A stretch of 64,000 bases of DNA from G965198795 sp965198795 (GTDB lineage: Bacteria; Pseudomonadota; Alphaproteobacteria; Rhodospirillales; Casp-alpha2). The notes under the pieces are model-generated. The model ran no database searches. It had not been told where the DNA came from and saw only the letters and a list, made by a program, of their open reading frames with translations. The stretch covers positions 1 to 64,000 of the forward strand of contig OZ240674.1 in NCBI GenBank assembly GCA_965198795.1, written 5' to 3'. The translations under genes and the position numbers were made by a program. Shown here in pieces: positions 9,276 to 22,906 of the stretch. Positions within the stretch are counted from its first letter, which is position 1. Each line of letters opens with the position of its first letter.

Positions 9276-9871
9276 TCACTCTCCTTTTAAAAAAATTGCA
9301 CAAGGGTGCGGTTGCACCCCTGCCCCTCGGCGAGAGCGGGAGGGTGTGGGTCGGTGCGGGTTCGTAGCTGGCCGGGTTGCGAGCGGCGCGTGCCACATCT
9401 GGTTTGCGCCGGGCGCGACCCTGCCCAGGCGCAGGCGTTGTTTGACCAGCTGTTCCGAATGACCGAAGCGCCGGGCGATCTCCGCCGGTGTCGCGCCACG
9501 CTCACCCATGCGCGCGAAGGCTTCGAACTGATCAAGGGGATGCATGGCCAGTCGCTCGATGTTCTCGGCAAGCGAGACCTCCTCCGGGTCGCCGTCATGC
9601 ACGCGGCAGGGCACGGGATGGTCGGCGGCGATCACCCGTCCCCGGCCAGGGCCCGCAGCGCCATCAGGCGCCGCCCGCCGGCGGTGACCCGGAAGAGGTC
9701 GTCATCGCCCGCGTGAACCACCAGGTTCTCCAACAAGCCGTGGGCCCGGAGAGAAGCTTTCAATTCCGCCTGCTCGGTCTCCGTCGGCGGAACCTTGCGC
9801 ACATTGGCGGGCGAAAGGGTCAGTTTGTCGAGGGGAATGGGCCGGATGTCGCCGGCGATCGTCTGTTCCAT
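9276..9871 (-). pseudogene. ParB/RepB-type partition protein, frameshifted and truncated
   Basis: The first piece starts at ATG 9871 (GGAG upstream): MEQTIAGDIRPIPLDKLTLS with SPANVRK and ...LRAHGLLENLVVH, then VTAGGRRLMALRAL, the ParB N-terminal (ParBc) domain. It hits a stop at 9632. The second piece continues in another frame from 9635: IAADHPVPCRV, then SLAENIERLAMHPLDQFEAF and the helix-turn-helix ARRFGHSEQLVKQRLRLG. One missing G in the GGG run before TGA would join the two. Homology stops near 9411 and the remaining frame is repeat-like intergenic sequence, so the C-terminal several hundred residues of the plasmid-type family are also gone. Not functional as written. Confidence 0.75.
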
Positions 9872-9896
9872 GGTCGGGGTCTCCTGCAAGCGCGGC

Positions 9897-9917
9897 GGAG
9901 ACGGTCACTCCGTCTCC
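9897..9917. promoter_or_regulatory. Inverted repeat upstream of the parB remnant
   Basis: Arms GGAGACGG / CCGTCTCC around TCACT, 25 bp upstream of the parB start. It could be an operator or centromere-like site of the old partition module. Only one copy is seen, so the role is unproven. Confidence 0.3.
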
Positions 9918-10089
9918 TTACAACCGCGTACCCGAACTCCTCCCGCCTCCCGCTCCGGGCGCGATAACGAGGTGGCAGGCCGTTCGGTCCCGACAGGGGC
10001 TGTCACGTGGAGACACGCCCATAACTAACTGTTAGCATTTATGGAATTTTGAACCATCCCTGGATACAAACCTTAAGCGCTCAAGAGGT

Positions 10090-13000
10090 TCAGTGTTTTT
10101 GTTCCGGCAAGTCAAAGAGCACTCCAACGACAGACATAAGTGACTGTAATTGCGGATATGGCGCATCGGTATCCAGACTGAGAATTTCCGAGGATGTCGT
10201 GCTGTTGGAGTTGGCGCTTTCCAAGACGACAAGCTCGCCATGCCGCCGCAAACGCTTGAAATAGACACTGCCATTGTGATCGGCGGCAATCACAAGCCCT
10301 CCGTGTAAGCGCTGCAATACCGATTCGTCCAATGTCTCTTCTAAGGTCATGACATATTGCCCTTCAAGGGCGATGGGCTCCATGCTGCGGCCCTTGACCT
10401 CAAACAGCTTCACGTTTTTTAGTCTCGATTCAATCACTGAAAAATCTTCGATCATAGATACTTCGTGATCATTTTCTCCTTTCGGCGGAGGCAGGTTTCG
10501 TGGCGCAAACACGGTGCCGACGATCTTTTTAGGCGTGACCTTATCCTTCACGGCGATGACCGGTTCGGGAAGGCTGTAAGGATCGGCCCCCTGGCCCGTG
10601 AAGATAACAACATCGGGGTGATCGGCGGCTTCGTTCAAGCGCCGCGCGTAAAGCTGGTCGCCGAAAGCGACGACAGTCAGGTTGCGTGGACGGGGTGCGC
10701 CAAAATTCCGCACAAGCACCACATCGCCAATCCCGGCCACCGGATCGAGAGTTCCAGCATTCAATCGATAGGCGCTGTGATTATAAAGGATGACCGGGTT
10801 GCCGGACTCCGACGGTTCCAGCATGATGTTACCGTCGCCGACGCGGCCATCCGATTCCGCCGCCGCCGCGACACTCGTCATCTCGAAAGAGAAGGCTTTG
10901 ATCTTGTCTTTGTGCCCGTTCGGGAACGTGGCGACATTATCGTTCCAGGCGAAAAGAAATGGCACGCCCTTATAGGCATCATAGTCGGACGCCAAGCGAA
11001 ACGCATTGCTAAAGGCTTTCTTTAATTTTTCTCGCCAGTATCTTTCAACATCTTCGGCTTGGGCGTAGCCGATTGTGTCCTTATTACCATGATGGCTTGC
11101 GTTGATTATTTTTATGACTGGTTGAGTTTTTTCGTTCAGCAGATTCAACAAGGTTTCAAAATAGGTCCTATTAAACGGATCGATATGGTCGTTGCGCAGT
11201 TTTGCGAGAAGCTCGCAGAGCTTTCCCAAAGTCTCGCCACTAATCTCAAAAGCTTCCGGCCGCAGCATGATTTTGAGCAGGTCTTCGCAATGGACCCGGA
11301 CCATCTGCACATAGCGATACCCCTCTTCGTCATTCTTATCCCGTTTTGCCTTGTCGAATTGCCGCCCCAGAAAGGTTCCATTGACAATATGCGCGACCTG
11401 CGTCGCCCCTGTCGGCCCGACCATCTCGCCTTGCTGGCCATGAAGTTCGTAAGTCATGCAAACCATGTCATGGAACTGGCGTTCGTGGGTGGCGAGAAAA
11501 AGCTGTGCTCCATCGGCATCGGCGGCGTCGCGGTTCGCCATATCGACGATTTTTTCCGCCCATTTGCGCTTATTCTGCGGATCGAAGGTCGTCTGCGGAT
11601 CGTCCAGCACCACGAGCGGAAACGGGTTTACACCTAAATTCGCAATGGTTTGCTCGCGCAGGGCGAAGATAAAAGCCCACAGCAGCGCTCTGAGCCACGA
11701 TGAATTGGCGACCAGGGTGGCATCGATCTTCAGCCCCGGCGTGAAATGTCCTTCGACCGTCACGGTCTTTTTGGCCATTGCGGTATTTTCGAAATCGAAA
11801 CGATCCTTCAGCTTGATCTCATCAAGTATTGCCGTAACACGCCCCGATAGCGTCTCGATGGCGCGGTGGGTCTCGCAATCCACAAAACCCTGCAACTGTT
11901 TCAATGGGCCGATGCTTTCGGCTATCGTCTCGCGGGTCTTCTGAACCCCGTTCACCTTTGCCCACTTTTCAGCCGCCCCGCGCGCGCTTGCGACATGCTT
12001 GGCGATTTTGTCCAACGGGCCGGATTCGGCGATGGCGGCCTCCAGCGCGTCCAGTTTTCCCTCCAGGGACTCCGGCGGCCATTCACCGCCGTCACCGGCC
12101 ACGCCAATAAGATTGTTCCAGGCGTCCAGGAAAGCGGCTCTATTCTTCACCCACCATGTGGAAAGCGCGGCGGCCCGCGATATCCGGCTCATCAAATCGC
12201 GAAGCGTCCGCACCTCGGCGATTTCGCTCGGTTCCGTATGTTCGGCTGTAAAATCGAAGGCGGGCAATGTCGAAGCCTGATTGTCAGCATATTCGGTGGC
12301 GAATGCGGCGATACCGATCAGGATGTCGCTGAACGGAGAGTTTTCGGCAAACCGACTTTTCAGTGCCTTGGCGAATCCGGATGCCGGATCCATTTCGGCA
12401 AGCGCCGCCAGATGCGGGCCGAGGTATTCGGGAACATGGGTATTGAGCTTTTTCTCGATATCGCGGCAGGCGTCGGCAATGGCGCGTTCCGCAAGGTCGG
12501 CCTCGCTCTTGAGCGTTTCGAGTTCTTGCGCGAGTTTCTTCTGTTCCGGTTCGGTAAGCGGCGTGTCGCACAGGGGGCAGTTCGCGGCCGTTTCGAGATC
12601 GGCTTCGGCGATGAAGAACTTCGACGCCAGCGCCTTCAGCCTTAGCTTGGCGTCCCGTTTCTGCCGAGCATGCCATTCCAGGGCGGTGGCAAGGGATTCT
12701 TCGGCCTCGGAAACCGCGGCGCCGATCCCCCTGAAATTCACATCCTCGCCGGCTTTCTTGAGGGCGGCGAGAGAGTCGAACAATGGAACAGCTTTGGCGC
12801 CTTCGCCAACGGTATGGCGCGCGGAGCCGACCGCTTTGTTCAGACGATCCCGATCTTCGGTGCCGCTCAAATCGAGCGTCGGGGCGATTTCAGTCTTGAG
12901 AAGATCAAGCGACGCGCCGGCTTTTTCGGACGCCCTCCGCTCGATGGTCTGCAATTTTTCAAGCAGCGTGTCCGCCCCAAGCCGATAATTCTCCGTCAGG

Positions 13001-13968
13001 TCGACGGGTCCGGTCTCGGCAAGCTCTTTGGCTTGGTTGAGATTGTGCGTGAAATCCCGCTCGTAGCGGTCAGCGTCATTGTCCTTGGCGTATTTCAGGA
13101 ACCGTTTGGACTTGTGGGAGAGGCCGCCCGCTCCGACCGCCACCGAGACCAGCCTGTCCAGGCCCGTCAGCATCTTGAGCGCCTCGTAGAGCGGCGTGCT
13201 GCGATCCCCGAACCCGATATGACCGATACGCGCCGGCATGAGAAGGCCCGTTTCAATAAGCTCGGGTGAGGCAAGAAGGCGCGGGTCGATATCTTCTCGA
13301 ATGACCGGATCACCTTCTACCGGGCTTGTGATCTTTCTTTCCGCAACCGCCGTTTCACCGTCAGCCTTCTCGAAGGTAAGCCGCCCCCAGACCTCGGCGC
13401 TTTTCCCAAGCCCCTGCTCATCGGATGGGTAGGCGGCGAGGGGCGGCCAGGAATCAATCATCTTGCCTGTCGAATCGCTGACCGGGGCACGTTCTCCGCG
13501 ATCTTCGATCAAACCGTCCTGTTCCCGCTTGCGATAGCCGGTCAGCGTCCAGACGATCAGATTGGCAAGGGATGTCTTCCCCGATCCGTTATAGCCTTCA
13601 AGACACCAATTCTCGCCGCCAACGTGAAGGTCGAAACAAGGACCGTCATCAGTGTTCAGGCCGCCGAAGCCCTTGGATTCGATTCGTTCAAGCCGCCATG
13701 ATCCCGAAGCGTCGCTTGTCTCGCTGGCGGATTCTTCTTTCGCCGGGTCGGCGCTGGCGTCTTTCCAAGCATCCATGAGGGGCTGGAAAAGGCTCTCGTC
13801 GGCATCGGCGACCAGATTCGAATCAGCATCGATGAGAACACGGAACAGGCGCCGCTTGGCGGCAGTTTCCAATATAATTGATCCACTCTTGTACGCCCCG
13901 GACGCCTCCCAGTTAAGGACTTCACCATTTTGCAAAGCCGTGATCACTTGGTTAAACGTGATGGTCAT
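10090..13968 (-). CDS. Rad50/SMC-like ATPase fused to tandem S24 (LexA/CI-type) peptidase domains
   Basis: One 1292-residue protein. Residues 1-90: a small N-terminal region. Walker A GYNGSGKTS at 125-133. A long helical, probably coiled-coil middle is broken by CPLC at 464-467, placed like a Rad50 zinc hook. A signature-like NSSWLRALLWAF follows at 755-766, then Walker B LVVLDDPQTTFD at 785-796 and H-loop ATHER at 826-830. A helical insert spans about 875-1000. Residues about 1055-1155 resemble an S24 peptidase with the active residues lost (GTLDP, YARRL). Residues about 1185-1290 are a second S24 domain with GRSMEP (Ser1195) and YFKRL (Lys1238), 43 residues apart as in lambda CI. The gene stands alone in an island beside tRNA-fMet. 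I infer a DNA-sensing, peptidase-controlled defence or element-maintenance protein; no known system name fits. Confidence 0.85.
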   Translation of the reverse strand: MTITFNQVITALQNGEVLNWEASGAYKSGSIILETAAKRRLFRVLIDADSNLVADADESLFQPLMDAWKDASADPAKEESASETSDASGSWRLERIESKGFGGLNTDDGPCFDLHVGGENWCLEGYNGSGKTSLANLIVWTLTGYRKREQDGLIEDRGERAPVSDSTGKMIDSWPPLAAYPSDEQGLGKSAEVWGRLTFEKADGETAVAERKITSPVEGDPVIREDIDPRLLASPELIETGLLMPARIGHIGFGDRSTPLYEALKMLTGLDRLVSVAVGAGGLSHKSKRFLKYAKDNDADRYERDFTHNLNQAKELAETGPVDLTENYRLGADTLLEKLQTIERRASEKAGASLDLLKTEIAPTLDLSGTEDRDRLNKAVGSARHTVGEGAKAVPLFDSLAALKKAGEDVNFRGIGAAVSEAEESLATALEWHARQKRDAKLRLKALASKFFIAEADLETAANCPLCDTPLTEPEQKKLAQELETLKSEADLAERAIADACRDIEKKLNTHVPEYLGPHLAALAEMDPASGFAKALKSRFAENSPFSDILIGIAAFATEYADNQASTLPAFDFTAEHTEPSEIAEVRTLRDLMSRISRAAALSTWWVKNRAAFLDAWNNLIGVAGDGGEWPPESLEGKLDALEAAIAESGPLDKIAKHVASARGAAEKWAKVNGVQKTRETIAESIGPLKQLQGFVDCETHRAIETLSGRVTAILDEIKLKDRFDFENTAMAKKTVTVEGHFTPGLKIDATLVANSSWLRALLWAFIFALREQTIANLGVNPFPLVVLDDPQTTFDPQNKRKWAEKIVDMANRDAADADGAQLFLATHERQFHDMVCMTYELHGQQGEMVGPTGATQVAHIVNGTFLGRQFDKAKRDKNDEEGYRYVQMVRVHCEDLLKIMLRPEAFEISGETLGKLCELLAKLRNDHIDPFNRTYFETLLNLLNEKTQPVIKIINASHHGNKDTIGYAQAEDVERYWREKLKKAFSNAFRLASDYDAYKGVPFLFAWNDNVATFPNGHKDKIKAFSFEMTSVAAAAESDGRVGDGNIMLEPSESGNPVILYNHSAYRLNAGTLDPVAGIGDVVLVRNFGAPRPRNLTVVAFGDQLYARRLNEAADHPDVVIFTGQGADPYSLPEPVIAVKDKVTPKKIVGTVFAPRNLPPPKGENDHEVSMIEDFSVIESRLKNVKLFEVKGRSMEPIALEGQYVMTLEETLDESVLQRLHGGLVIAADHNGSVYFKRLRRHGELVVLESANSNSTTSSEILSLDTDAPYPQLQSLMSVVGVLFDLPEQKH

Positions 13969-13976
13969 AACAGAAT

Positions 13977-14004
13977 ACTATATCCCAGCCCTTTTCCTTA
14001 TCAA
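13977..14004 (-). promoter_or_regulatory. Promoter of the ATPase-S24 gene, predicting a leaderless mRNA
   Basis: On the minus strand TTGATA (14004-13999) and TATAGT (13982-13977) are separated by 16 bases. Only eight bases lie between the -10 box and the ATG at 13968, so transcription would start at or within about three bases of the start codon. No Shine-Dalgarno can fit. This fits a leaderless transcript. Confidence 0.5.
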
Positions 14005-14177
14005 CCAGGGGCAATTGAAACATGCTGTGTATCCAGTGCTGCCTTACCGCTTCGAGTCGCACGCACACTCCCACTTGTAGCAGATTTGCGAAGTCTTGGC
14101 AGTGCGGTGAAAGATTGGCTTCTCAGACCATCTCAGGCGTGAGGCGATCAAGGGCAACGGCTCGGGGGGAGGCGGCG

Positions 14178-14330
14178 TCACCCCTTGCGTGAAAACGCCG
14201 TGATATCGACGATTTTGGCACTCACGACGGTGACGGTCTCCCAAAGAACCTCCACCGGGTCCCCGGTAATACCGACAATGCGCTTGATGAAAGGATGGCA
14301 GCCCTTGAGATCGGCGTGATGTGTACGCAT
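14178..14330 (-). pseudogene. Scrap of a TraF/signal-peptidase (S26)-like gene
   Basis: A 50-residue frame with HPFIKRIVGITGDPVEV, which matches the Lys-containing box of S26 signal peptidases and the conjugal-transfer peptidase TraF (KR-x4-GD). The Ser-box that should lie upstream is absent, with an in-frame TAG just before the ATG, and the frame ends soon after. It looks like a remnant of a conjugative element. The match is short, so confidence is limited. Confidence 0.45.
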
Positions 14331-14414
14331 GAGCTATCAGGAGTTGGCTCTGAATGCTTTCCGGGAGGTTCCGGTTAGGTTCCGAAACTGGTTTTCGAGG
14401 TTTTGGTTCGGAAT

Positions 14415-14452
14415 CAAAAAAGCCCTTAAACTGTTATATTTCAAGGGCTTTG
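14415..14452 (-). terminator. Intrinsic terminator of the rRNA operon
   Basis: On the minus strand AAAGCCCTT and AAGGGCTTT form a stem around a 15-base loop, followed by a run of T residues. It begins just after the CCA end of tRNA-fMet and closes the rrn operon. Confidence 0.85.
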
Positions 14453-14455
14453 TTT

Positions 14456-14532
<77 letters not shown>

Positions 14533-14839
14533 CCAAGACGTTTGTCCGGAACGCGGACGTTTCGGGCCGCGCTTTCCGGTTTCTCCCTGGGGCCGCCCGC
14601 TCCTGAATCATGGCCTTGATTGCAGAAGGCATTGACCGCCAAGCGCCCCGCCCGCCGGTCCGGGCGCTTTTCCGGCGCCACGCGTCATGGCGGACGATTA
14701 TAAGAGGTTTTGGTCTTGTCGTCTGTCTGTCCCCATAAGTATCTGTTCTTGTTGGTGTTTTACCTTTTGAGACCGCCGGAAGCGCTTTCACCGCCCGCAG
14801 GGCAAATCTGCTCAGTTGATCTTCCGAGGCGCCATTGAA

Positions 14840-14958
14840 GGCCTGGCGGCGACCTGCTCTCCCACACCTTGAGATGCAGTACCATCGGCGCTGGGCGTTT
14901 TCACGGACGAGTTCGGGATGGGATCGGGTGGGGCGCGCCCGCCATGACCACCAGGCCG
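14840..14958 (-). rRNA. rrf: 5S ribosomal RNA
   Basis: About 119 bases with complementary ends (GGCCTGG / CCAGGCC), the CCCGAACTC loop and the GATGGTACTGC segment typical of 5S rRNA. It lies between 23S and tRNA-fMet; ends are approximate within a few bases. Confidence 0.95.
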
Positions 14959-15282
14959 TCAATGCCGTCTCGGAAGGTTCCGGATACTTGTTCTTGTCCC
15001 CGAGTTCTTGTCTCTGGCCTCTCCAACGCGCCCGTTTCACGGACCGCCGGGATTCCACACCGCCGGGTCCAGGATCCGCCGCGTTCCGGCGGGGACCGCC
15101 CCCGGCGCGGGGGACTTGAACGCAATCACAAAGTCGTCGGCAACCGCGATTGAGCGGCGAGCATGTCGGCGCTCCTCGGTTTTTCGCATGAATTCGGAGA
15201 CCTTAACCCGGTCCCCGTCAGTTCCCGGAACCGCGCGCCCCACGGGCGGGAGCGGTCCGGGTTTATCCATACGCATGAGGGC

Positions 15283-18031
<2,749 letters not shown>

Positions 18032-18503
18032 ACACACCCCCACGCGCAGGGATAAACCCGACCTCGCCCAACTCTCATCCCGCGCTTGCATGAACACGGA
18101 ATGACGGAGTCAGACACGACGCTTATCCCGAACACGCGGGAGCGCTGACTACTCAGCTCTATACGCGGTTACGTATAGACCTTGTGCGATGGCTGTCCTT
18201 AAGCGGCGCCCGGGCCGGCTAAGACCCTCGCGCCAGAACAGCCATCAATGGATGTCGCATTGCTCACATCCGGTCCTGAAACCAGACGAGGCAATGACCA
18301 AAACCTCTTCACGATGTAATCAAGCAGGCCATCCCTTAACGAAGGGCCCCCTCAACGGAGGAAACTCTCGATGGGGAAGACCGGCGTCAAAACTCATGCT
18401 CGAACATGATCTTTAAAACCGGCCCTCACGACCTTCGGGCCTTCACGTCCTTCGGGGCAACTATTCTTCCCGCGAGGGCGGAACCCGGACAACCCGGTCA
18501 AAA

Positions 18504-18579
18504 TGGTGGAGCCGGACGGGATCGAACCGACGACCTGAAGCTTGCAAAGCTACCGCTCTCCCAACTGAGCTACGGCCCC
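18504..18579 (-). tRNA. tRNA-Ala (TGC)
   Basis: A 76-base cloverleaf with encoded CCA, anticodon TGC (18544-18546), acceptor GGGGCCG / CGGCTCC and the TTCGATCC T-loop. It lies in the 16S-23S spacer, as usual. Confidence 0.97.
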
Positions 18580-18753
18580 TTCATAACAGCCGCCACGACA
18601 GCAGATATTTCCGCGAAGGCGGAACCCGAACCAACCGCCAACAAGCCCCCGCGCGAAAGCGGCGAGCGGGACGGACACGGCGCGTCTTGGATAAGACGGA
18701 CCAAGGCCGGGCGCGCTATTTCCTTGGCGCGCTCCTTGAATGAGCCAGTCAAG

Positions 18754-18830
<77 letters not shown>

Positions 18831-19119
18831 GTTACGTCAACCCTGCGAACGGCGGGAGCCAACAGCCCCGCCCGGATGAGCACGGCGGAGACCAAACCGG
18901 CGGGCGCCGGGCGAACCGGAGCGCGCGGCACCAGCCCCACGACCGGTCGCTTCCGCAAGCAGCGCCCGGCGATCAGGGGACGTAAATTAAAGAAGGGATA
19001 CGGAGGCGGCGCCCCGGAGAGTTCCGGAACAGCGCCGTCCAGGCGCTCATGCCCATGGAAAGGCGTTTGAAGAGACGATCCGGAACACGCCGTGAAACGC
19101 GTTAACCGGACCCATCCTT

Positions 19120-20617
<1,498 letters not shown>

Positions 20618-21008
20618 GATCCGTTGATCAAAGGCGGGAAAACCGGCCTAAAACCGGCCTCCCCGAAATCAACAATCGACCCGTCGTCACTGACCGGTCC
20701 CGTCCCCATCAAAGAAACGAGACCGCGTATTCCATGTGTCTCCGGCCGCTCCCGCCCCAACTAAAGGACGGAAAACAAACCGGAAACTCACATAAGCGAG
20801 TAGACAGGACACACGGACAACAAACCGGTGACGGCGATCTCGCCGCCCGGTTCGCGTGACGGCGAGATCGAAAATCCGGCCCATCGGGGAACGGGAACCG
20901 CCGTCAAAACGGAACCCAACCCCAAGGGCGGATTAAGTCATCGCCACCCAAACAGCGCCGGAACCAGAAATTCCGAAACGCCGCCCGCGCATCCCTTCTT
21001 TTAATCAA

Positions 21009-21022
21009 CAATGTCAAAGAGC
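21009..21022 (-). promoter_or_regulatory. boxA-like antitermination site in the rRNA leader
   Basis: On the minus strand GCTCTTTGACATTG lies between the rRNA promoter and 16S, matching the boxA sequence bound by the Nus antitermination complex. Confidence 0.65.
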
Positions 21023-21088
21023 GAAAACAAGCGGGGCGCTCGTTTTAGACCAGAGGTCCGCAACGACCGCCCCGTTCGTGGGGACCGG

Positions 21089-21117
21089 TTTATACGCATC
21101 CCCACCACCCCTGTCAA
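21089..21117 (-). promoter_or_regulatory. Promoter of the rRNA operon
   Basis: On the minus strand a consensus TTGACA (21117-21112) and TATAAA (21094-21089) are separated by 17 bases, about 470 bp upstream of 16S. This is the strongest sigma-70-type promoter in the window and drives the whole rrn operon. Confidence 0.85.
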
Positions 21118-21524
21118 ACACCTTTTTACATATTCACGGCGGCGTCCGGCGAGAGCCGGGTTTCCCGCCCAAAATGCTGAAAAACAAGTTAAATCCCCAA
21201 CGCCAAAAAGACGGCGGCGCGAAATCCGCATAACGCGCCGGAAAACCCCGCCATACGACGCGCCCGTGATCGCGGCGGCGCACAACCGCCCTTCACGCTC
21301 ACATATAATAAGTTAGCGGACCTTGATGCAACTAAATATTAAATATATTCCCTATAGTATTGATTCTGTGATGCGAATTGCTCACGTCCGCCTGACAAGC
21401 CCGTTGGGAGACTGCGGGTTTCGCGGGCGCTGAGGGTTAGGGACATCCTTGGGGAAATGAACGCGCCGGTTCCGGAACGGCCCGGGACCGCTTTGAGTGG
21501 AAGAACGGAAGGGAACGCGGAAGC

Positions 21525-22895
21525 ATGGGTTTGAAGGGCCTGTTGGCGGCGGCGGTCTGCGCGGCCGTGGTGTTTGCGTCCGCAGGCGCCGTGTTTGACT
21601 TCGGAACCGCCTCGTCCCGGATGACGGGCGGCGGCGCGGCCTTTTCCTTGAACCCGATCAGCCTCGGCCATCCGGCGGCGGCCGCGGCATTGACGACGCG
21701 GCCCCTGGATATTCGGAGCGAGGCGGCCGGGACCGCCCGAGCCGTCATTCGCGAGTCTCATAAGATCGGCGAGGGCGACACGCTGGCTCACGTCTTGAAG
21801 CGCGCCAATATCAAGGGCGGCGAGGCGGACGCCGCTATTCGCGCCTTCATCAAAAGCTATAATCCCCGCAAACTTCGGGCCGGCCAGAAGATCATCGTTC
21901 ACTTCGACGCGATCATGGCCGCCGCGTCCGAACGGCCCTCCAAGCGCCGCTTCACGGGCTTCGCGTTCTCGCCCGACAGGAAACGCGACGTGCTGGTGGA
22001 GCGCGACAGCGAAGGCGCCTTCTCCTCTCAAATAATCGCGAAGGGATTGGAGCGCCATTTCGTGCGCGTGTCGGGCCAAATCGAGAGCAGCCTGTTTCTG
22101 GCGGGCGTGCGCGCGGGCCTACCCATGAGCGTCATGGCGGAACTGATTCGGATTTATTCCTGGGACGTCGATTTCCAACGCGATATCCGCAAGGGCGACG
22201 GCTTCGACGTGCTTTATGAAGAGGTGCGCACGACGGGGGGCGCGTTCGTCGAAACCGGCGATATCTTCTATTCCGCCCTAACGCTGTCGGGCGATCACAA
22301 AGGTCTTTACCGCCATGTCGCTGCGGACGGCGTTCGGGATTACTTCGACGCGGACGGCGAAGGGGCGCGAAAAGCCCTGATGCGCACCCCCATCGACGGC
22401 GCCCGCCTCACCAGCGGCTTCGGCAAGCGCCGCCACCCAATTTTGGGCTACACCAAACTTCACAAGGGCGTGGACTTCGCCGCCCCCAGCGGCACGCCGG
22501 TCTACGCCGCTGGTGACGGCGTTGTAGAGTATGCCGGCCGCAAAGGGGCTTACGGCAAATTCGTCCGCATTCGCCATAACAGCCGCTATAAAACAGCCTA
22601 TGCGCACATGAAAGCTTATGGCCCCGGCGTCCGTGCGGGGAAACGTGTCCGTCAAGGCCACGTGATCGGTTATGTGGGCTCCACCGGCCGGTCAACCGGG
22701 CCGCATCTGCACTATGAAGTCCTGGTCGAGGGCCGTCAGGTCAATCCGCTTCGGGTGAAGATGCCTTCGGGAAGGAAATTGAAGGGCCGGGAACTGGAGC
22801 GCTTCTTGGCTGAAATCGCCCGGATTGACGAACGATTCACCGCCCTGGAGCAACCAGCGCGAACCAAGGTGGCGGAGAAGACTTCCGCCCGTTAA
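21525..22895 (+). CDS. M23 family metallopeptidase (LytM/NlpD-type)
   Basis: A 456-residue envelope protein. The N-terminus is a hydrophobic signal/anchor (MGLKGLLAAAVCAAVVFASA). A LysM-like or opacity-associated region (HKIGEGDTLAHVLKRANI) lies near residues 80-130. The C-terminal M23 domain spans about 300-400 with RLTSGFGKRRHPILG, zinc ligands in HKGVDF, and the catalytic HLHYE. It should cleave peptidoglycan cross-links or activate amidases during growth or division. The GGAAGGGAA at 21507 or so gives a suitable ribosome site. It faces away from the rRNA operon and precedes the esterase gene by 11 bp. Confidence 0.92.
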   Translation: MGLKGLLAAAVCAAVVFASAGAVFDFGTASSRMTGGGAAFSLNPISLGHPAAAAALTTRPLDIRSEAAGTARAVIRESHKIGEGDTLAHVLKRANIKGGEADAAIRAFIKSYNPRKLRAGQKIIVHFDAIMAAASERPSKRRFTGFAFSPDRKRDVLVERDSEGAFSSQIIAKGLERHFVRVSGQIESSLFLAGVRAGLPMSVMAELIRIYSWDVDFQRDIRKGDGFDVLYEEVRTTGGAFVETGDIFYSALTLSGDHKGLYRHVAADGVRDYFDADGEGARKALMRTPIDGARLTSGFGKRRHPILGYTKLHKGVDFAAPSGTPVYAAGDGVVEYAGRKGAYGKFVRIRHNSRYKTAYAHMKAYGPGVRAGKRVRQGHVIGYVGSTGRSTGPHLHYEVLVEGRQVNPLRVKMPSGRKLKGRELERFLAEIARIDERFTALEQPARTKVAEKTSAR

Positions 22896-22906
22896 TCTTC
22901 CCCCTC

